NCBI GenBank assembly: GCA_027922465.2
Contig: BQMF02000050.1
Coordinates: forward strand, 1,302,001-1,366,000
From: Turritopsis dohrnii
Lineage: Eukaryota; Cnidaria; Hydrozoa; Anthoathecata; Oceaniidae
Direction of reading: 5' to 3'
DNA length: 64,000 bases
The notes under the pieces are model-generated. The model ran no database searches. It was given only the letters and a program-made list of their open reading frames with translations, and was not told the origin of the DNA. Positions 34,318 to 44,240 of the stretch are shown here, piece by piece (within the stretch, counting starts at the first letter, position 1; each line of letters opens with the position of its first letter). A program made the position numbers and the translations under genes.

Positions 34318-36226
34318 ATGGCAACAGCACAAGAAGAAATTCTAGACGTCCTTGTACTTGGTGGAGGTTGGTCAGGCCTGATGGCATGCAAGTATGCCAA
34401 AGAAGAAAATTTGTCGGTCATGGTCTTAGAGGCACGTGAGGATATCGGTGGTGTGTGGAAATACTCCGACGACCCGGACACAACAACTGTTATGCAGAAT
34501 TCGGGTATGTCTTCGTCAAGTACAGTGACAGAGTTGAGTGATTTTCCAATGCCTGAAGATATCGGGGATTTCCCAAAACATTGGAATGTATGGAGGTATC
34601 TCGACAGCTATTCAAACAAACATCATTTACGACAAAATATCATTTTCAATTGTACAGTGACATCGATGGAAAAAAATGGTAATGTATGGGATGTGAGTAC
34701 AAGCAAGAACACTAAGTACAGCGCCAGAAACATCATAGTATGTACAGGTGTTCATCAAATTCCTAACACCTCTTTAGAAACTACACTTTTAAGTACATTT
34801 CAAGGGGAAATTCTACATTCAGGTAGGATTAAACAGTTCCAAGAAAGGCACCGTGGCAAGCGTATAATGCTTCTCGGTGGAGGTGAAACCGCCAGTGATG
34901 TTCTAGATGAATATTATCAAGATGCTGGAACAATTGTATGGTGCATTCCGAACGGGCAGCACTTTTTTCGAAAGAAAGCAAAACTTTTACCACATCGACA
35001 ACCACAAGCATTGGATAAAGCTTCTTCAAGGGCACTGAAATTGATATCACCGCATGCTAAAGGCAAACCTGGTAAGTGTGGATTATTTAGCTAGTTTGGT
35101 CAATATCTCATATAAATTTGACTGATATTAAGTTATGTATATTTACTGGAAATCACTTTTGATTATTGCAAGGAGTACTTTGCCCAACGACAATTGAGTC
35201 AACGAGAACACACGTTTACACACAACAATATCACATCAATTTTTTCTTACATTGGTATCTTAAAGCAAACTTTTTCTAAATGTTTTAGGTCTTGCATGGG
35301 TGTGTCGGTGGACCACAAATGGATCTGTTATAGCTTATCAGGGTCATGGTATCCCTGAGTTTCGTAATGAAGCATCTTACTTTCATCAATTCATCAACAA
35401 GCATGCACACGCCTTAGATTATGTTGACTATGACAAGGTCATCCCTAAGGGACCAATTGATCGTATTGAAGACAAAACAATTTACTTTAAAGACGGTACT
35501 AGGCAGAATGTTGATGTTATAATTTTGTGCACAGGATTCACTGTGACCTTTCCCTTCCTGCCAAAGCAATTTGATAACGTAAAACTAACCGACCTGTACA
35601 AATATGTTTATTTTGTCGACGATCCTTCTGTGTCATTCGTCGGATATGTACGGCCGATTGTTGGGTCAATCCCTGGTATTGGTGAAATGCAAGCCAGATG
35701 GGTATGTCGCACAATCAGTGGTAAAATTCCTTTCGCTGATCGCAATGAAAGGGTTAAAGCTGTAGCAACAGATCAACATTTTTGGCAAGATTACTTCAAA
35801 GACACCTCTCAACGTATCAGCACCTTGGTCGAAGGCTACACTTATTTGGATCAAGTGGCAAAATTAAGTAACTGTTATCCTGATTATTGGGATCTGTTCA
35901 AAGAAAGTCCTAGGGCTTTTCTGACAGCTTATACCGCGCCGTACAACGGTTGTTCATTTCGACTTAATGAACTTGAGCATCGGCAACAAGCTCTTCAAAC
36001 ATTGGGTAGACATAGCGGCGATACCATTACACCCTTCAATCTGATTACTATTCTGTTATTGCGATTGCTATTGTTTGACTGGTTCTGTGACATTCTGGGT
36101 CATTTGAAGTATCGAATACAATCGAATAAGTATTGGCATAAAATACGTGAATGGAGAGCTATCAAGTTTCTGAATTATATCTGGTGTACACCAAAGAGAT
36201 ATCTGTTTGATAACCAAAGTAGATAG
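34318..36226 (+). CDS. Flavin-containing monooxygenase (FMO-like)
   Basis: Exons 34318-35071 and 35289-36226 join through a GT-AG intron (phase 1) to give 563 residues. FMOs use FAD and NADPH to add oxygen to soft nucleophiles (N or S atoms). Visible motifs: FAD-binding GGGWSG at residues 15-20, GGVW at 44-47, the FMO signature FQGEILHSGR at 161-170, and a second nucleotide-binding loop GGGETAS at 187-193 for NADPH. The late-FMO motif CTGF is in exon 2 (VIILCTGFTVTFPFLP). A hydrophobic C-terminal segment (LLLRLLLFDWFCDILG) could anchor it to the ER. Length is normal for the family. The ATG at 34318 begins just before the Rossmann fold. Substrate is unknown. Confidence 0.9.
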
Positions 36227-36695
36227 AAATCGATCTCAAAGAACATTATGTGAAAAAAAAAAATATCTGGATGTTATCCGTTTAGTTACCACGTGAGTAT
36301 ATTCTCAATGTTTTGTGTGGTACAGGCATCACCCAATCATAGTGTTGGTTGATATAAACTTATAGACATATAGGGCCAATCAATAGCCGGAGTTGTAGAA
36401 GCGGCTCGTGAATTATCAATTTGAATTTTAGTGGTTAGATTGTTATAAAGGAAAACAACCTACTACATGTATTCCAAATGAAAACAGGACTTTACCATTA
36501 CCAAATTTTTTTTGTAATTTGAATAGAGTTTTAATGTACATATTTTCCCATCCAATCCAATCCAATATCCAATATTTCAATGCGTTTAGGTACGGGGTCT
36601 ACCCAAATGTCTACTTTTGAAGGAAGAAGTGTGAACTGGGTCGTACCAGCATGGACTAAGATTGAGATATCACCAAATTAAGCGGGTAGAATTTA
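36227..36695. other. No gene seen (3' flank of FMO)
   Basis: AT-rich sequence between the FMO stop and the LINE fragment, with only a short CCAATCCAATCCAATATCC run. Confidence 0.45.
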
Positions 36696-38495
36696 GTGCT
36701 ATTATCTATGCTTACTCAGAATAGCCTTATCAGTTATGAAAAAACTGCGATCTTAGGTAAAATTTTTGAAAAGTGCATTTACGACGAGATTTATGGCTAT
36801 TTTGAGCAGCACGGCCTTTTTACTCCTAGTCAATCTGGCTTTCGCAAGAATGATTCCTGTATATCCCAGTTACTTTCCATCACGCATAACATTTACCAAG
36901 GGTTTACTGCTAATCCACCGTTGGACACTCGTGGGGTTTTTCTAGACATATCTAAAGCTTTCAACAGGGTTTGGCACGAGGGCCTAGTCTTTAAACTCAA
37001 AACTTACGGTATCACTGGCAAACTTTTGAATTTTTTTTCTTAGTCTACATAAATGACCTTCCCAACAATATGAAATCGACAGTCGATTTCTTTGCTGATG
37101 ACACTTCCCTTTTTTCCTTGGTAATTAATCCGTTTCTTACGGCTAGTGAGTTAAATGCTGATCTTAGTCAAGTGAATGAATGGGCTAGGCAATGGAAAAT
37201 GTCTTTTAATCCGGATATTTCTAAACAAGCCGTTGAAGTGTTATTCTCGAGAAGATTGAATATTTCTGACCCTCATGACATATATTTCAATGGCATACCT
37301 GTTGTGCGTCAAGATGTCCAGTTACATCTTGGCTTACATTTAGACTGTAAGTTAAACTTCCGTCATCATTTGAATGAGAAGATCTCCAAAGTCAATACCG
37401 GAATCAGGATGTTAAAGAGGTTGCGAAGTGCTCTTCCTAGGGATACACTTTTGACAATATATAAATCTTATATAAGGCCTAATCTCGATTATGGGGATAT
37501 TATTTACGACAACCCTGGAAATGATTCCTTTACTCAACGTCTGGAATCCATTCAATATAGTGCTGCTTTGGCGATATCTGGATGCTTCTCTGGAACTTCC
37601 CGCGTAAAACTTTATCTTGAACTTGGACTTGAAACTTTGTCGGATCGAAGGTATTGTAGAAGGATGTGCATGTTTTACAAAATTGTAAATGGCGCATCAC
37701 CCCAATACTTGCAAGATATAGTGCGTCGGAATGATGCCCCACACTACTCCTTTAGAGCTACTTATGCCATACCCCCTATGTTTGGGAGAGTTGATTGTTT
37801 CCGAAATTCTTTTTTCCCGTATTGCATCACTGAATGGAATAAGCTTGACGCTGGTTTGAGGAATCTTCCAAATCTATTATTTTTCAAAAGAGAAATTTTA
37901 AAAGGTCGCAAACCATTGCAGAACTCAGTTTATGGGCTGAATGACATAACGGGTGTGACTTTCATTACCCGCCTAAGAGTAGACTTTAGTCACCTGAAAG
38001 CACATAAATTTAGGCATAACTTCCAAGATACACTTGATCCGATATGCTCATGTTAGACTAATGTAGAGGAAACAACGAAGCACTACCTTCTTCACTGCTC
38101 GAACTTTTCAAATTTAAGGAGTATTTTATTCAAAGACCTGCAAAGCGCGAACATTCCTATCTTGCCTTTTTGTGGAAACGCTATAGTCAGAATTCTTTTA
38201 TATGGAAACCCAATGTTTGATGAGATGACTAACCGACAGATTCTTAGTTTGACAGTTAAATATATCAAGGGGACTGAGCGTTTCAGTCAATCACTTTTCA
38301 GTGATACTGTCTTTTAGAGATCGAACTCCATGCTTTTATATGTCATTTATTCTGTGTTACTTTTTAGGCTAAGTACCTGGCGATCTCACCTTCGGGTGCT
38401 TTGGAGGTGTTCAAGCCTTTTGTCTTATATGTTTGTTACTTTATTTATTATTATAAAAAAAAAACAAAAAAACAAACAAAAAACAAACAAACTGC
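36696..38495 (+). pseudogene. Non-LTR retrotransposon (Jockey/CR1-like) RT fragment with internal deletion and A-rich tail
   Basis: RT motifs run in order: LGKIFEKCIYDEIYGYFEQH, SGFRKNDSC and FLDISKAFNRVWHEGL (early palm). KLLNFF then breaks abruptly into FLVYINDLPNNM and FFADDTSLFS (catalytic FADD, about 37090). The stretch that normally lies between, including the PQGS box, is missing. This is probably a deletion of some 60 codons, and it shifts the frame at 37040. The connection domain then continues to a stop at 38054-38056. Beyond it the same frame reads TNVEETTKHYLLHCSNFSNL to 38319, so that stop is an inactivating mutation. An A-rich tail at 38454-38495 marks the 3' end. The endonuclease and 5' part are absent. 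Confidence 0.85.
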
Positions 38496-38499
38496 GAAG

Positions 38500-39155
38500 T
38501 ATTACCTTGAGACCACTTGTGCTGCACATTATGCAGCATTGGTAAAAGTTGGACGAATAGATTTAAACGGAGAGAGGTTGAACTTCCAAGTCCACTACTC
38601 TGGTGGTACTCTGAACTGTAAGAAAGGAAAAATTAAAAATAACAGAACGACATATTTATAGACAACATGTACATGGAGAAAACAATTTACACTGCTGATC
38701 AAACTAGATCATGTAATAGTTTAAACTACATTGACAACCATAAATTTGGACGTTACAAAATTGGGGACAAAATCGATGCCCAAATTAAATTCGCCCAGTT
38801 CTTAATGTATGCCCAAATTTTGTCACACCCAAATTTTTTGCAAATAAAGATTTTCACATTTTGTCTGAATTCATCTAAAAATCATATCATCTGAAAGTTA
38901 CTAACAAGCTTTTTGTCTCAATCCATCACAAAATAAAAGAAAACACATCGCATGTCTTGTGTTAGCAATTTTGTTTTTAAACTGATTTAGTTATTTACCA
39001 AAAAGAGACTTTATTCTATTTGTTTATTTGATTCTCTCTTTCACTTTGGGTCTTAGATTAAAAACAGTAAGTTGTGACGTGCCTAACAACTTAATATCTT
39101 GGATACTTGAATTTTTTACGGTTTCACGCAAAACTTGAGATGATAAACCATCTGC
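38500..39155. other. No gene seen
   Basis: AT-rich sequence after the LINE tail. Short ORFs without domains. Confidence 0.45.
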
Positions 39156-39369
39156 AAACCCAGGGTCTCTTGCCTTTTCAATACATTGCCAGTCACGTGA
39201 TTGTCTTTAAAACGTAATCTGAAAAATTTTTTGTCTCGCTAACTCAGTTTTGAATATAGTCATATTATACTCAATTTAGAGAACAAATTATCACTCGAAC
39301 TCATTTTTACAACACTTTCACAACACTAGAGTTATTTACATATCTCAAAGACAGCATGTGTTAATTATT

Positions 39370-39785
39370 TAAACGCTGATAAACGCTTCCCTCTATTAAA
39401 CGCCGCATTAAAAGCCAAACATTTGCAATAAAAACCGCCCTCTTATAAACACCGCTTTCTAATGAACGCCGCACATAGTGCACATAGCGGTGTTTAATAG
39501 AAAACAGGCTAAACAAGAAAGAACTTCAAAATAAGTTAAATAGTTTTATTTTTTTTTTCTATCAAGAAATTCTTCCACATTTGCATGAATTTTAATTGAT
39601 GTGTAATTAATTGCACAGGAAGATTCAAACTTAATTCCCGCATCTTTTAAAAAATGCTTCTAGTTCTATTGGACAGTTCTATTGGTAAATGTCCCACTAA
39701 AACTCCCTTATCTGTCATCTTCATGTACATTCCAATCGCATAAAAGAATTAGACTTGTGCGACTAGTGCTGCTTTATTGAAACAG
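39370..39785 (-). mobile_element. Second copy of the 4929-5411-type non-autonomous element
   Basis: Runs of TAAACGCCGC and AAAACCGCCCTC at 39370-39500 match the terminal blocks at 4929-5411. AATGTCCCACTAAAACTCCC plus the GTACATTCCAATCGCATAA block at 39690-39755 is the reverse complement of the interior at about 5280-5345. The ends are diverged. Confidence 0.5.
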
Positions 39786-40059
39786 GTAAAGAAAGTACTG
39801 GATTAAAATCAACCTAAGCCGCCAACCTTAGTCTCCACCTGGAAAACAGATGCAATAGCAACGGAGTATGGCCAGCCACATAAAACAATGCCAAATAAAT
39901 AAACAAATAATCACCGATTAGATTATCTTTTTTATTTTGTTATTTTTCATTTCATTTACGATTACTTGCCAAGGATATCCTCTACAATTCCTAATTGTAC
40001 TGTTATCAATGCGAAGAAAGTCCTAGAGCATTCATACTGTTATAGTCGCTGGCATGGCT

Positions 40060-40143
40060 CGGTCGGGGATTGAACCCACGACCTTTCAAATAGGAAGCAA
40101 GCACCTCCATACCTCCATATTATCAGTTGGCTATCTAGCTTTT
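40060..40143 (-). repeat. tRNA-derived SINE head
   Basis: The minus strand has box A-like TAGCCAACTGA (40123-40133) and box B GGTTCAATCCC (40066-40076), within GGTCGTGGGTTCAATCCCCG, 45-50 bp apart. It continues into an unrelated body toward 39900. The structure fits a tRNA-derived SINE. An acceptor stem is not clear, so a true tRNA gene is unlikely. Confidence 0.5.
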
Positions 40144-40587
40144 GTTTTATCTGGCAGTAGATGTTTATTTGCAAAAGCACGTGTAAATGCCGCAGAAAGT
40201 TCGTTTGATTTCATTTAAAGAAAAAATGGTTTTCAAATAGGTACCAGTAGCAAAAGGGGCTTGTAATGCAAAAATTGTTGCTTAAACTTGATTTGCAGTG
40301 AAATTATGAGGGTGTAGCATAATGGCTACATATCTCAATAAAATCATTGACGAAATGCACAAAGGAAACAAGTGATATTGGAATCTGTCTACTGCTGCCG
40401 TTCCCACAAGTCTGTTATTAAGGGTTTTATTAACGTCTGCGAAAATTAGAAAGTAAAGGGTAATAAAACAAGCTATTAATTCAAGGAACAAGAAATTGTG
40501 TATATAGATGAATCGTGTCTGCTGAAAAGTATTTCTACTAACTCACATTAAAATACGTTCGTCCAAAGAATATTATAAAGAATATCA

Positions 40588-40751
40588 CAGAGGCGTAGTC
40601 AACAACTCAGTAAAAATTCATAGAGGGGAGGTTTAGTCATTAAAAGTGGTAAAGAAAAGGATGCACCAACTTAATCATGCTTAGTTCCAAAAAGAGATAT
40701 GATAACGGTCAACTTATTCATATTTTGTGACTGACACTGAATACGCCTATG
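40588..40751. repeat. CAGAGGCGTA-terminated repeat, copy 2
   Basis: A 164-bp element with ends CAGAGGCGTAG and GAATACGCCTATG. GACTGACACTGAATACGCCT is shared with 28456-28503. Confidence 0.5.
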
Positions 40752-40872
40752 AGAAAAGTCAGTATTGGAATGTAATATTTCGTCAATGTTTATCTTGACC
40801 ATTGGCAATCAAAAATGCATAATTTAAAATTCGAAAAGGGTGAAGCTTCTTTTATCTGCAAGATTCTTCGGT

Positions 40873-41238
40873 CTACCATTTATTCACAAGTTTCTTGTAT
40901 TCTTTCTCCCATGGATCTTCATCTCGAAAGAAATCAATAGCGAGTAAAGAGCATAGCGAAATGACGAAATGAATAGGCGGTAAGATAGCCATTGCTCCAA
41001 CCCACCATAAACCAATTGCTGAGGCCAAAAAGGTTATCGGCTGAAAAAGTACCACAACCAGGAAAATCTTCGGCCAATTTCTTTCATCTTTTCGAGGCTT
41101 TTTATGTAGTTTAGCTCCCATCCAGTCCATTAAAAATGGTGATAAAACAATCATCCATACCGAAACAATTGCACCAATCACATACAAGATACATAATGTG
41201 ATCTGCCAATCATCACCAAGATAAATATCTTCCGTCAT
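40873..41238 (-). CDS. Small multi-pass membrane protein, unrecognised
   Basis: A 121-residue ORF starting MTEDIYLGDDWQ with three long hydrophobic segments, roughly residues 13-36, 57-77 and 79-103. A basic loop (LHKKPRKDERNWPK) lies between the first two, and an acidic/basic tail (FFRDEDPWEKEYKK) ends it. The hydrophobic segments separated by charged loops look like a genuine small membrane protein rather than chance. It may be a single-exon gene or the last exon of a longer one. No transposon is attached to it. I do not recognise a family. Confidence 0.5.
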   Translation of the reverse strand: MTEDIYLGDDWQITLCILYVIGAIVSVWMIVLSPFLMDWMGAKLHKKPRKDERNWPKIFLVVVLFQPITFLASAIGLWWVGAMAILPPIHFVISLCSLLAIDFFRDEDPWEKEYKKLVNKW

Positions 41239-41712
41239 ACTTTCCGCACTACGATAAATTGTGATGCGATTTTGAAAATTTCAACAACGATACAATAACT
41301 TTGTAACACACGAAGTTTTTTTTCTGCTAGTTATGACATCCATCTATTGAAGTACGATCCTCTAGGAAATCACTAAGAAATACTCATTAACATTTAAAAA
41401 GCAGATTCAAGCAATTGATGGTGTTGGTATGGACTTATTTAAATAAATCATAATGTTATATCATTTGAATATACAATGGTGGTATTCTCAATATAAACCA
41501 TGCTGGTTTGCTGTTCTGTTAATTATTAAGCTTTGATACAACGAAATTCAGTGGGCATTCGGACATGTGTTCTTCCAAACTTTTTTGTTACATATTTTCA
41601 CCAAGTAGTCTGATGGTTTTAAACGCATACTGAATATATTCAAAATGGCTGGTGAACTCATTTGGAATTTGACATTTTACCAATTTTAAACAAAACATAG
41701 AATAACGAAATG

Positions 41713-41765
41713 GAACCCAGGGCATTTTGTTGATATACAAAAGGCAAGAAGCCTTGGGTTCGAGA
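41713..41765 (-). repeat. CCAGGGTCT foldback repeat, diverged copy
   Basis: The ends AACCCAGGGCATTTTG and AAGCCTTGGGTTCGAG are mirrored. Compare 28589-28647. Confidence 0.5.
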
Positions 41766-41768
41766 TTG

Positions 41769-42017
41769 CTAGAATAGTTTTTCCATGAGTAAGAACAGGA
41801 AGGTAGTTTGAATGTAAACTAAAGAGAAGACATCTTTTGTTTTTACTTTCTCCTTATGAAGTTTCGAAACAGCAGCCACCGCAATTTCTTTAGACTGATT
41901 TTGGCGTTTCATTATAGGGTCGTTATTCAGTTTAAAATCATATATTGTGGGCCAGGGTGAAGGGGGTTTATTTGACTTAAATGAAACAATAAAAAGAATA
42001 ACAACAAAATATGCCAT
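41769..42017 (-). CDS. Possible secreted-protein first exon, unrecognised
   Basis: An 82-codon ORF with an N-terminus resembling a signal peptide (MAYFVVILFIVSFKS). A charged, Lys-rich stretch through about residue 62 follows, then a less convincing hydrophobic end. The coding part may stop at a splice donor after KLHKEK (GTAAAA, weak). No downstream exon could be assigned. It could be a chance ORF. Confidence 0.25.
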   Translation of the reverse strand: MAYFVVILFIVSFKSNKPPSPWPTIYDFKLNNDPIMKRQNQSKEIAVAAVSKLHKEKVKTKDVFSLVYIQTTFLFLLMEKLF

Positions 42018-42362
42018 CTTTTTCTTCTTACGTGAACGATGAAGACATGTTTATTCCATCTGTTAAAACGATTTTTAAAATAGCGCCAGTCACGTGACAC
42101 AACTCACCATGTACGTCAATTACACTGAATTTCTGCTGAAATGCCGTGTAACAGCTAAGCCATCAAGTATAGCCTCGTTTTAAATATTTTGGTTGCTTTT
42201 AATTATCCCTCTGCGGAATGGAAATAATTAGTGCATATTGTAAAGCTATTAGCGAAAGAATAAAATGTTTAGATATGACGTTTTAAACACGACGTTTAAA
42301 CACAGTATTCAACCTAGCATTATGCATTATTTTTTGCATTATTCTTGTGATGGGCGAAACTT

Positions 42363-42483
42363 CCCAGCCGGCACATTTGTTAAAAAGTCACTGTGAAGGA
42401 GTGCATTTCTATAAAAACATAATCACAATTTCAATGAAAATGCTCTTCGTCGTAGTGACTTTTTGACGATTTTGTCCACCGGG
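42363..42483 (-). mobile_element. MITE family A, copy 6
   Basis: A full 121-bp copy in reverse orientation, CCCAGCCGGCACATTTGTTA to TTTTGTCCACCGGG, with both inner arms intact. Confidence 0.85.
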
Positions 42484-42965
42484 ATATGAGTAAACATCGA
42501 ACTAAAAGCGCGCTATATCACATGCACCTTTCATGCGAGTAAATGCTGAAACAGAAATGTGTGATCTTCATTAATGATCAAGCATTACTTTCCTTTTGAG
42601 CCAACAATGTCAAGTACGCCAAGTAGCTGAAACGTGACGCGACGTATAATGCGACTACCGATTCTGCTTTCTAATTTATGTGTATGCAGTCTAACATATA
42701 GCTAGTTCATGTAACAATTTGAAAGCATCAAACTTTATGGTATAAACCTTGTAAAATTTGTTTGGGTTAGTGAGGGTTAGGTTCAGGCTATATGCCTTGT
42801 TCTTTCAGACGATTTTAAGAAGCTTTAACCGAGAAGTCAAATTGTTAGATAGCTCCTAAATTGAAAACCTTTGCATACGTCATCGTTTTCACTCTTTCGC
42901 TATCACGCAGTAGCATAACCGTACTTTAAAAATTTTTCTTAAATCTTGTTTTTTTCGTTTTGCAG

Positions 42966-43055
42966 GCGCATGTGAAGAAGTTTGATTTCAAGATCTACGA
43001 TGGAGAACTCCACTGTGAAAGGAGAAACATCTCCATACACTCTGTACATTTAATT
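42966..43055 (+). other. Possible terminal exon, unrecognised
   Basis: A pyrimidine-rich acceptor (TTTTTTCGTTTTGCAG) precedes an open stretch reading AHVKKFDFKIYDGELHCERR before a TAA at about 43055. The composition is protein-like but no upstream partner exon was found. Confidence 0.2.
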
Positions 43056-43576
43056 TAATTATCATAATTTAATTATGGGATAATGTTACTTTACTTGAAT
43101 GGAGCAAACATATCTTTGGGGATGTACAATGTATAATCAGATCCAATGCTTGAGCAAAACTTACGGAGAAATGTCGAGGTGTTTGAAATGAAAATACAAG
43201 AGGCTGGTCATATATGATTTTTTTATCCCGGAAGTTTTCCGGGCGGTTTTCGCATTGGAATCATATGAGATTTTTGTCCGGCCGGTATAGTTTTTGTGCT
43301 AGTGCTTATATAAAAATTGTAATTACTGTACATGCGTGAAATATTGTCCCATAATTGTGATGATATATAATATGATATATGATATGATGAAAATCTCCTT
43401 TAACGAGATCACGGCAAAAATCAACGAGATCTGGCTTGGTCGGAAGAGGGTGATTTTTGTATTTTCTATTTCAGACTGAAAAGCAATTTTATTCACTGCT
43501 CCTCCACGTTTTTATTATTGTAATAGATTTTCTGCTAATGATCTAAATTGACATTAAAAATTAAAAAGAATCTTAT

Positions 43577-43698
43577 CCTAGTGGGCAAAATCTTCAAAAA
43601 ATCACTGCGGCGGAGAGCATCTTTATAGTAAATTGTCTGTATATATTTATAGAAATACACTCCTTCGCAGAGATTCTTTAACAAATGTGGCGGCTGGG
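43577..43698 (+). mobile_element. MITE family A, copy 7
   Basis: A 122-bp copy with ends CCTAGTGGGCAAAATCTTC and TGTGGCGGCTGGG. Confidence 0.85.
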
Positions 43699-44240
43699 AT
43701 TATAGTGTTTGTCCTCCTCCACTTTTAGCTTCCGTATTTGTAGCTGTTTGGTAATTAGGAACTGCAAAGAATGTCCTTCCTTACACGCCTTGTCCTGTGA
43801 TTTACTCCAGCTGCGATATGACCTATGCACTTTTAGTTAGGATGTAGTTTGGAAGTTCAAAATCACCAAGTTCGGATATACTTAATTGACTTGAAAAGAT
43901 GTTATTCATTTGATAATGCAACGTCACTTTGTGTGGTAGAAATTCATTAGTCCTAGTTTTCACTAGACATTATTATCTGTTTATTAGTGATTTCAGTACC
44001 AGGGTGGTATCTAAAAAGGCGCAAATGTTAAGATTAAATGTTTGTCATGAACGGTATAGGCGTATTTGATCCATTAGTACTATCATCTATATGACTAAAC
44101 TTTCCTCCACAAATTTTGACTGAATTCTAGCTACGCCCCTTAAAAACTGTGTGGACAAGTTCCATATATGATCCCTGATCATAGTAAACTAGTGCCAAAC
44201 TTCTAAATTATAAAATCAAATTCAGTTATTTATCTGGCAA

